This document shows positions 1 to 5,312 of a DNA stretch of 5,312 bases, piece by piece. The translations under genes were made by a program, and so were the position numbers. The stretch lies in contig DAOUYU010000129.1 in NCBI GenBank assembly GCA_030673995.1, positions 1 to 5,312 on the forward strand. The letters are read 5' to 3'. The DNA is from Candidatus Aminicenantota bacterium. Its GTDB lineage: Bacteria; Acidobacteriota; Aminicenantia; Aminicenantales; Aminicenantaceae. A model generated the notes under the pieces. It made no database searches and was not told where the DNA came from. It saw only the letters and a program-made list of their open reading frames with translations. Positions within the stretch are counted from its first letter, which is position 1; the number at the start of each line of letters is the position of its first letter.

Positions 1-879
1 TACATTCAGAAGGGTGGGAAATATTTCCCAACTTCGGCCAATTCTTTTTGCCAGACCTGACAGAACTTTTCCTGGACCCAGCTCCACGAATAGATTAATC
101 TTTTCCCTCTTCAAGACTTCCATGGTTTTATACCAGAGGACAGACCGGGTGACCTGCCTCTTTAGCGCATCTCTCGCTTTGTCTCCTTCTTGGATTATAT
201 CCGCATCAACATTGGTAACTATCGGAAATTTTAAATCCCTAAACTCCACCAGGTCCAGGTCCGAAGAAAGCTTCTCTTCCGCGCTTTTCATAAGCCTGCA
301 GTGAAAAGGAGCGCTCACGGGTAAAATGACAGACCGCGGAGGATTAATGAGACTTATGGCCTCTTCCACCGCATCCTTATGTCCGGCGATCACGATCTGT
401 TCCTGACTGTTCCAGTTTGCTATCTCGACAACACCCTTGTCTACATCTTTTAAAGCCCTTTTCACATCCTTATAAGGGGAACCCAATATTGCAGCCATGG
501 ATCCCTCTTCCACTGGTACAGCTTCCTGCATATATTTGCCTCTTTTATGGACAAGGACAAGTGCATCCTCAAATTTTAAAGAACCTGCTGCCACCAGAGC
601 CGAATATTCTCCCAGACTGTGTCCGGCTGCAATCTGAGGTTCTCTTCCCAGAAGGACATAGGCAACATAGCTAACGGCAAGGAGAGCAGGTTGAGTGTTC
701 TGAGTCAGCTTAAGCTTTTCCTCGGGCCCTTCGAAACAAAGCTGAGAAATTTTGAAACCAAGAGCCTCATCAGCCTTCATGAAAATTTCCCGGGCGAGGG
801 ACGAAAAATCATAGAAATCCTTTCCCATGCCTACGGCTTGTGAGCCCTGGCCGGAAAACAAAAAAGCCGTATTTTGCAT
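1..879 (-). CDS. fabD: Malonyl-CoA:ACP transacylase FabD (3' end cut by window edge)
   Basis: This enzyme moves the malonyl group from malonyl-CoA to the acyl carrier protein, making the extender unit for type II fatty acid synthesis in the cytoplasm. The frame is open from an ATG at 879 to base 1, giving 293 residues without a stop. E. coli FabD has 309, so only the last few residues should be missing. Visible family motifs are GQGSQ (residues 10-14), the nucleophile elbow GHSLGEYSA with Ser88, Arg113 in HKRG, SAPFH with the catalytic His193, QVTRSVLW with Gln242, and ELGPGKVLSGL near the end. All residues expected for catalysis and malonyl binding are present, so it looks functional. A Cys follows the catalytic His where Ser is common. 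The start lies one base after the TAA of the surA-like gene, with only a weak purine stretch (AAAGAA) upstream, which suggests translational coupling. Its place beside outer-membrane assembly genes, rather than at the head of a fabH-fabD-fabG cluster, is noteworthy; genes beyond base 1 are not visible. Confidence 0.97.
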   Translation of the reverse strand, partial: MQNTAFLFSGQGSQAVGMGKDFYDFSSLAREIFMKADEALGFKISQLCFEGPEEKLKLTQNTQPALLAVSYVAYVLLGREPQIAAGHSLGEYSALVAAGSLKFEDALVLVHKRGKYMQEAVPVEEGSMAAILGSPYKDVKRALKDVDKGVVEIANWNSQEQIVIAGHKDAVEEAISLINPPRSVILPVSAPFHCRLMKSAEEKLSSDLDLVEFRDLKFPIVTNVDADIIQEGDKARDALKRQVTRSVLWYKTMEVLKREKINLFVELGPGKVLSGLAKRIGRSWEIFPTLLNV

Positions 880-880
880 C

Positions 881-1561
881 TTAGTTCTTTATATAGATCA
901 GAATATCTGCCTGTGTCTTTAGATTTTTTATCCAATCTTCAACATTAGACTTCGCTTTCTCCTGTTTTATTGTGGATTCAATCTCTTTGAGAATCTCCAT
1001 CATGGGTTTCTGCTCCACTTCCATCTTCTCCTGAGAAGGGACATAACGCCGTTTATAAAAGTTCTCGATCTCTTCTAAACTTACGATAACTCCCTGACCA
1101 AATCTCCTCTTTATAATCTTCTGATAAATGATCTTATCCCTGATATATTCTCTTAAGTCATCCCGATCCAGTCCAAACTCCTCAAGCTTTTTCTCGAGTT
1201 CCTCGGAACCCATCTTTTCAATTATCTTATCCTGGAAAGAATCCACCTCCTCTTTTTCCACGGCTTCTCCACCTGCCAAAAGAACCACCAATTTTTGATC
1301 GACCATCATTTCCAGAAGCAATCGGTGGATATTTTTAGTTCCACTATCTATTTCTTCATCATACAGGCCGAATGTCTCTGCAATCCTCAGGTCTGTCAAT
1401 GTGATAACCTTCTCATTGACCACAGCCACAATGTGGTCAACCGTCTCTGCTAAGGAATAATAAGTAAAAAAGGAAAAGTGAAAAAGGACCATCATACAGC
1501 ATAGAATTCGGAGAAAATCTTTAAAATATCTCATCCTTAACAAATATCTCATCCTTAACAA
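881..1561 (-). CDS. SurA-like periplasmic chaperone lacking a PPIase domain
   Basis: This is probably a periplasmic chaperone that binds unfolded outer-membrane proteins and passes them to the Omp85 protein encoded just upstream. It is up to 226 residues long, against 428 for E. coli SurA. A basic N-terminus and hydrophobic stretch (about residues 17-35) end in SLA at 36-38, a plausible signal peptidase I site. The mature protein opens with VDHIVAVVNEKVITLTDL, the classic SurA N-terminal signature, followed by charged helices up to about residue 170. The end, VEDWIKNLKTQADILIYIK, resembles the C-terminal helix and strand that close the SurA core. No parvulin PPIase domain lies between; only about 30 residues of Lys/Glu-rich helix do. 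The start is uncertain: a TTG at 1561, ATG at 1552, TTG at 1543 and ATG at 1534 are all in frame because an 18-bp unit is duplicated here. ATG 1552 or 1534 is most likely. The bamA stop lies 3 to 30 bases upstream depending on the start. I call it SurA-like, not SurA, because similarity is confined to the ends. Confidence 0.85.
   Translation of the reverse strand: MLRMRYLLRMRYFKDFLRILCCMMVLFHFSFFTYYSLAETVDHIVAVVNEKVITLTDLRIAETFGLYDEEIDSGTKNIHRLLLEMMVDQKLVVLLAGGEAVEKEEVDSFQDKIIEKMGSEELEKKLEEFGLDRDDLREYIRDKIIYQKIIKRRFGQGVIVSLEEIENFYKRRYVPSQEKMEVEQKPMMEILKEIESTIKQEKAKSNVEDWIKNLKTQADILIYIKN
1524..1561. repeat. Perfect 18-bp tandem duplication across the surA-like start
   Basis: The unit aaatatctcatccttaac occurs twice back to back (1524-1541 and 1542-1559), followed by two further matching bases. 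On the coding strand each copy reads TTGTTAAGGATGAGATAT apart from phase, so each carries a TTG, an AAGG and an ATG. The unit is a multiple of three and adds six residues (LLRMRY appears twice) without changing frame. The two copies are identical, which suggests a recent slippage event or an assembly artefact. It multiplies the possible starts of the surA-like gene. The upstream AAGG lies about 9 bases before the TTG at 1543, a normal Shine-Dalgarno distance, while each ATG directly abuts its own AAGG. Confidence 0.9.
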
Positions 1562-1564
1562 GAG

Positions 1565-4360
1565 TTAGAAAACATTTCCGATTGTAATAAAAACCAAAAA
1601 CCTATTTTCTTCCTCCCGGGGATTCAAATTCCAGCCGAGCTCAAGTCGAACAGGACCTAAAGGAGTTCGATAACGGATTCCAAGCCCTAGAGCATCCCGA
1701 AGTCGGGACAAGGAAAGATCTTTTACTCCGGTGAAGACGGAGCCTTTGTCATAAAAAACAGCTCCCGACAAATCTTTTACAGCCGAAAGCAAGGGAAATG
1801 ACAGCTCAAAGTTTAAAAGAAACAAGGCTTTTCCGCCTACAGGTATCTTTGAGAGGGAATCTTTGGGCCCCAGCTCATCGAACTCTGCTCCACGGAAAGA
1901 ATTACTGCCTCCAGCAAAAAATCTCTCATGGATAGGAATCTTTCCTTCTCCCAGACCCAGACGAGAAGTCCAGCTAAATGTAACCCGGGGAAAGACAGGA
2001 ATAAATTGCTGATGCTTGAGAAAGCTTTTCAAATAATACGATTCAACCTTAAAGAGAGGATAGGCCCACTCAAAGGCAAAACTCAAAAAAGAGCCCGCCG
2101 CAGGATTAAAAAGATCATCCCTCCGGTCCCAGATGAAACTCCCGGAGACAGATGTCGCAGAAAAAGGAGAGTGCTGACGGTCAACTTCTGATTCTTCGAT
2201 CTTCAAATTGAAAAGTTCAGTTCTTACCCATCTCAAAGTCATAAGGAGCATCATGTTTTCTGAAACAGAGTTTATGCCCGTCAGGCTGATACCGCGCCGC
2301 TCATAGCTAAAGCTCCTCCGCTCCTCCCTTTCCAGCCATGCGTTTAAATAGGTTTCCATCGGTTGCCCGAAAAAATAAGGCTGTTCCCAGGAAATAACTC
2401 CTCTTTTTTCTCTTAAACTGAACTGTCCGATAAGACTGAGCTGAGCAGCCGAACCTAAAACATTACTCCTGATATATTCAGCTGTTCCCCTGGGCCTTAT
2501 CACATTATTCCAGATGTTAAAGCTTTGAGGCTCAGTTTTAGTCTCCAATCCTATACCCACGGCTGCGTAATTTCTCTCACCTTCCCTGACATTAATGACC
2601 AGGTTTTCCTTTTCGGAAGAGAGAGGAATTTCCTCAATCTTTACCTGAGTGAAAACGCCAAGATTCTCAAGCCTCCTCTTTGATTCTCTAATTTTCTCGT
2701 AAAAGGCGTAGTCTCCCTCTTTTATCCTGAGCTCTCTGATGATAACGCTCCTTTTCGTTACAACATTTCCTGTAATCACAATATTTTCTATTTCAACTTT
2801 TTTCCCCTCGCTTACGGCAAAAACAACGGAGAAAAGATCCTCACCGGTTCTTTCAACCCTGGCTTCAATCTCAGTTCCTCTTATGCCCCGGTTTAAATAA
2901 AAGCTCTCAAGTTTTTCTATATCTTTCTGAACGTTGAGCTGGAAGAAAGGTCCCTCCTCAAAACTTCCTATCTGTTCAAGGATAGTCTTTCGGTCTACGG
3001 AACGGACTCCCTGGAAATCTATCTTTTCAATTTTTTCCTGGTTTCCCTCCTCGATATAGATCAGCGCCTTTACTCTTTTTCCTCCCAGGCTGGGAAAAGT
3101 AAAATCAACTCTTGTATTGGGAAATCCTTTGGTCTTATAAAGAAATCCTATCTCCTCAGGCAAATCAAACAGTCTTGCCCCATCTATCCTGTCAATAAAG
3201 GGTGTCTTTCCCAAGATTCCAAGCTCTTTCTCTAACTGAGAAGGAGTAAAATATTTCAGCCCTTCAAAAGAAATTTCCTGAATCTTATACTTCTCCCTGG
3301 GAATAACTTCATAAACAATCCTCAGCTCGTCATCAACTTTTTCGACAAAAGACGTTACAGAACACTGAAGATAGCCTTTTTTCCTCATGTAACCTAAAAT
3401 TTTTGCTTCTCCTTCTGTCAGTCCCCACTCCTCAAATATTCTTGCCTCCCAGATTGGTTTCAGAAGGTCCAAAGGAACTTGAGCTCCATTTACAATAATC
3501 TCAATTTTCTCGTGGGGAATGATTTTCAGAGTAAGGTCGATACATCCTTTTTTTTCATCAAATCTCTTTTCTTCGACCTCAATCTCTGCCCTCTGATAAT
3601 TCATCGAATCATAAACCTCTTGAAGTCTTGTGATATCCTCGTCGAAGACCGAGGGAATATACACTTTCCCTTCTTTGCTCTTCATTTCTTTTTTCAACTC
3701 AGCCTCAGGGAGGATCTTTTCTCCGGAAAAGGCAATTGTCCTGATGATAAACTTTCTGGCAGAATGAATCTCAAAAAAGACATCAACTGAGTAGCTTTTT
3801 GCAACTCTCTCCGTATAAAATTCAATCCCAGGATTAAAGTAGCCTTCTCTATTTAAAGCCTTTTTCAATTCCTCCACAGCCCTGCTCAGCTTCTTTTCCA
3901 TAAAGAAGCTCCCTTCACGCAAGGAAAGCAAGCCATCCTTAAGTTTTTTGGAAGAATATTTTGTATTCCCCTTAAAAATTATCCTTCGGATAAAAAGTCT
4001 CCTGGTCAGGTGAAAAGTCAACAGGATTTCCTGATCGCCTTCCTTTGAAACCTGAACGTTGGAGAAAAGCCCTGTCTTGTATATCTGCTTAATGCTCTGG
4101 CTTATCTTCTTCAAAGAGAAAGGCTCTCCCTCTTTGACTGGAATCAGTTCTTCAATCTCTGCCCCGCTTTCCTGGCCATCAATCATTACAAAAATTCTGG
4201 CCACGAGCGGCGAGAATATTTGAGATTGCGAAACAGACTTTTGCGGCAAAAAAAATAAAAAAAGCAACAGAGAAAACAAAGAGAAAAATTTGTGCTTTCT
4301 TTGTAAGCTAAAATCTCTTATATATTTTGACATCAATACTAATCCGTCCATTCTCATCAC
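1565..4360 (-). CDS. bamA: BamA/Omp85-family outer-membrane insertase with seven POTRA-like domains
   Basis: Omp85 proteins fold and insert beta-barrel proteins into the outer membrane. Numbered from the GTG at 4360 (931 residues), a signal peptide spans about 10-46, with a Lys/Arg-rich start and a Phe/Leu core. Seven POTRA-like units follow: about 51-120, 121-202, 203-283, 284-357, 358-439, 440-520 and 521-596. Most show an I..I.F.GN-type first strand, a helix pair and a GYF- or GLF-type turn; the fourth is divergent. The barrel (597-931) contains FNPAAGSFLS, ERFFAGGSNSFRGAEF with the conserved loop-6 Arg, a TPLGPVRLELGW strand, and a terminal Phe as expected of the beta-signal. E. coli BamA has 810 residues and five POTRAs. 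The start may be the ATG at 4333 (922 residues, MSKYIRDF), which gives a cleaner signal peptide; ATGs at 4357 and 4351 are alternatives, and none has a strong ribosome binding site. The 5' end overlaps tamB by 26-53 bases. Since TamB is its direct neighbour, a TamA-like role, or a combined role, is possible. Confidence 0.95.
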   Translation of the reverse strand: MMRMDGLVLMSKYIRDFSLQRKHKFFSLFSLLLFLFFLPQKSVSQSQIFSPLVARIFVMIDGQESGAEIEELIPVKEGEPFSLKKISQSIKQIYKTGLFSNVQVSKEGDQEILLTFHLTRRLFIRRIIFKGNTKYSSKKLKDGLLSLREGSFFMEKKLSRAVEELKKALNREGYFNPGIEFYTERVAKSYSVDVFFEIHSARKFIIRTIAFSGEKILPEAELKKEMKSKEGKVYIPSVFDEDITRLQEVYDSMNYQRAEIEVEEKRFDEKKGCIDLTLKIIPHEKIEIIVNGAQVPLDLLKPIWEARIFEEWGLTEGEAKILGYMRKKGYLQCSVTSFVEKVDDELRIVYEVIPREKYKIQEISFEGLKYFTPSQLEKELGILGKTPFIDRIDGARLFDLPEEIGFLYKTKGFPNTRVDFTFPSLGGKRVKALIYIEEGNQEKIEKIDFQGVRSVDRKTILEQIGSFEEGPFFQLNVQKDIEKLESFYLNRGIRGTEIEARVERTGEDLFSVVFAVSEGKKVEIENIVITGNVVTKRSVIIRELRIKEGDYAFYEKIRESKRRLENLGVFTQVKIEEIPLSSEKENLVINVREGERNYAAVGIGLETKTEPQSFNIWNNVIRPRGTAEYIRSNVLGSAAQLSLIGQFSLREKRGVISWEQPYFFGQPMETYLNAWLEREERRSFSYERRGISLTGINSVSENMMLLMTLRWVRTELFNLKIEESEVDRQHSPFSATSVSGSFIWDRRDDLFNPAAGSFLSFAFEWAYPLFKVESYYLKSFLKHQQFIPVFPRVTFSWTSRLGLGEGKIPIHERFFAGGSNSFRGAEFDELGPKDSLSKIPVGGKALFLLNFELSFPLLSAVKDLSGAVFYDKGSVFTGVKDLSLSRLRDALGLGIRYRTPLGPVRLELGWNLNPREEENRFLVFITIGNVF

Positions 4361-5312
4361 GGGTGCCTACAATGGAAACATCTCTTGTGAGTTCCCATTC
4401 TAACCGTGTAATATCTTCCCTCTGGGTCGCTAGATTAGTGGAATAGAGAATGAAAAAGTTCCTCGATATTTTTTTCCCGACGGTTAAACGAGCCGTCATC
4501 TCTGCCGATGATTCCATGATGAAAGGGTCGATTCTAAACCGGTCGATGGCAAAAATTCTTTCAGCACGTTTTTTTGCTACTTCTGAAAGCTGGAAAGAAA
4601 GCAAATATGCCGTGCTCATCTGTGTACTTCTATCATAGGAATATGTTCTTCTGAAGGATTCCCCGAGCGCAAGCAGAGCTAAGACATCCTCCGGAGGTAA
4701 AGCAGGAGAAGAACTAAATTCTGGATTGAGCTGGTCGATCAGACCGTCGAGGGAAAAAGTCACTCTGAAATCTTTAACGTATGTTTCACCCTTAAAACTT
4801 ATATAAGGCTCAGTTTTTAAGGGATTAAAAAAATTCAACCGGCCTGTTAATATTTTAAACTTTCTATCCTGAAAAAAAACATCTCCCTCCAAAGCTGAAA
4901 TATCACCCGTCACTACAGGCGCGTACACATTTCCGGTTACATTTAAATCAAACCTTCCTCTAATTCTGCCTAAAGAATTCTCCATCCATGCATCATCATC
5001 TGCTTTTATTCTGATGTTCAAGGTCAGGTCATCAAAATAGCCTGGCTCTTTTTCTGAAATATAGTAAGGGCTTGAATAAAAAGTAAATTTCTCGTTAACT
5101 TCACGCCTCCAGGAAAGCTTTTGAGCTAACAAATCTCCTTCCAATACAAAGCGATTAGAATCCTTTATCAAATTCAAAGAGCCATCAGTCAAGGCTCTGG
5201 TCCTTTCTAAGGGAGAGAGAAGCAAATTTTTCCCCTCTATTTTGAGGTCAATATTCTCAATCCTGCCGTTTCCAAATTCCAACTCACCATATCCCTGAAC
5301 ATCACCTCCGCC
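4308..5312 (-). CDS. tamB: TamB/DUF490 translocation-assembly protein, C-terminal part (5' end cut by window edge)
   Basis: TamB-family proteins are long periplasmic beta-structures anchored in the inner membrane that reach the outer membrane, where they work with an Omp85 partner; they are implicated in outer-membrane protein assembly and in phospholipid transport between membranes. Only the last 334 residues are here. The frame is open to base 5312 with no stop, and the first possible start inside (TTG at 5282) is not a real one. Typical features of the conserved C-terminal domain are the repeated short amphipathic strands, GNVYAPVVTGDISALEGDVF (window residues 127-146), the RLNFFNP strand near 158-164, PPEDVLALLALGESF (206-220), and a final beta-rich stretch with FRIDPF and LTVGKKISRNFFILYST. 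The stop is TAG at 4310-4308, inside the start of bamA, so the two are translationally linked. No truncation or frameshift is seen within the visible part. Family TamB proteins usually exceed 1000 residues, so most of the gene should lie beyond the right edge. Confidence 0.93.
   Translation of the reverse strand, partial: GGGDVQGYGELEFGNGRIENIDLKIEGKNLLLSPLERTRALTDGSLNLIKDSNRFVLEGDLLAQKLSWRREVNEKFTFYSSPYYISEKEPGYFDDLTLNIRIKADDDAWMENSLGRIRGRFDLNVTGNVYAPVVTGDISALEGDVFFQDRKFKILTGRLNFFNPLKTEPYISFKGETYVKDFRVTFSLDGLIDQLNPEFSSSPALPPEDVLALLALGESFRRTYSYDRSTQMSTAYLLSFQLSEVAKKRAERIFAIDRFRIDPFIMESSAEMTARLTVGKKISRNFFILYSTNLATQREDITRLEWELTRDVSIVGTRDENGRISIDVKIYKRF

Noticed and set aside
14..843. Plus-strand open frames at 14-304, 417-674 and 619-843
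   Set aside because: They lie opposite fabD, whose minus-strand frame is continuous with all catalytic motifs; their translations show no domain or signal and have no ribosome binding site context.
1489..1501. Cys-Cys pair at residues 21-22 of the surA-like protein as a lipoprotein signal
   Set aside because: The residues before the Cys (RIL) do not form a lipobox, and a good signal peptidase I site, SLA, follows after the hydrophobic stretch.
1524..1561. Tandem repeat as a CRISPR-like array
   Set aside because: There are only two copies, with no spacer between them, and they lie inside a coding sequence.
1562..1564. Promoter or terminator between the Omp85 and surA-like genes
   Set aside because: The gap is at most about 30 bases and shows no hairpin with a T-run and no convincing -35/-10 pair; polycistronic transcription explains the layout.
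1928..2191. Plus-strand open frame antisense to the barrel region
   Set aside because: Its Lys/Arg-rich translation is a reverse-strand shadow of the Omp85 barrel coding sequence with no family signature.
3479..3790. Plus-strand open frame antisense to the third POTRA region
   Set aside because: It is fully covered by the well-supported Omp85 gene; the Phe/Leu-rich stretches arise from complementing Lys/Glu codons.
4450..4638. Short plus-strand open frame opposite tamB
   Set aside because: It overlaps the conserved TamB C-terminal domain and has no supporting motif.
5280..5282. TTG at 5282 as the tamB start
   Set aside because: The same frame continues open to the window edge (GGGDVQGYGE before it) and the product is plainly a C-terminal fragment, so the real start is outside.

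Overview
The window reads as one tightly packed, minus-strand envelope-biogenesis operon from a Gram-negative (two-membrane) bacterium of moderate-to-low GC content. All four genes run right to left: the C-terminal part of a TamB/DUF490 protein (cut by the right edge), a complete BamA/Omp85 protein, a small SurA-type periplasmic chaperone, and fabD (cut by the left edge). The first two genes overlap and the remaining junctions are only a few bases, so there is essentially no intergenic DNA. I see no RNA gene, terminator, insertion sequence, CRISPR array or obvious promoter.

Layout in the direction of transcription: 5312-4308 tamB 3' part; 4333 (or up to 4360)-1565 bamA-like, with seven apparent POTRA repeats and a C-terminal beta-barrel; 1561 (or 1552/1543/1534)-881 surA-like, with the chaperone halves but no PPIase domain; 879-1 fabD, 293 codons present and probably only about 15-25 missing. 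A perfect 18-bp tandem duplication sits exactly on the start of the surA-like gene.

Functionally, three of the genes serve the outer membrane: a TamB-like bridge across the periplasm, an Omp85 insertase, and a chaperone that carries unfolded outer-membrane proteins to it. FabD supplies malonyl-ACP for the fatty acids from which the membranes are built, so the operon links membrane-protein assembly with lipid supply. The taxon cannot be fixed from the sequence. The tamB-Omp85-surA order and the divergent fourth POTRA (an 'NGA...L..W......L.EG' type) remind me of Acidobacteriota/Aminicenantes or deltaproteobacterial relatives; this is recall, at low to moderate confidence. The gene families are all known. 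What is unusual is the architecture: POTRA number, loss of PPIase, start-site duplication, and fabD linkage.
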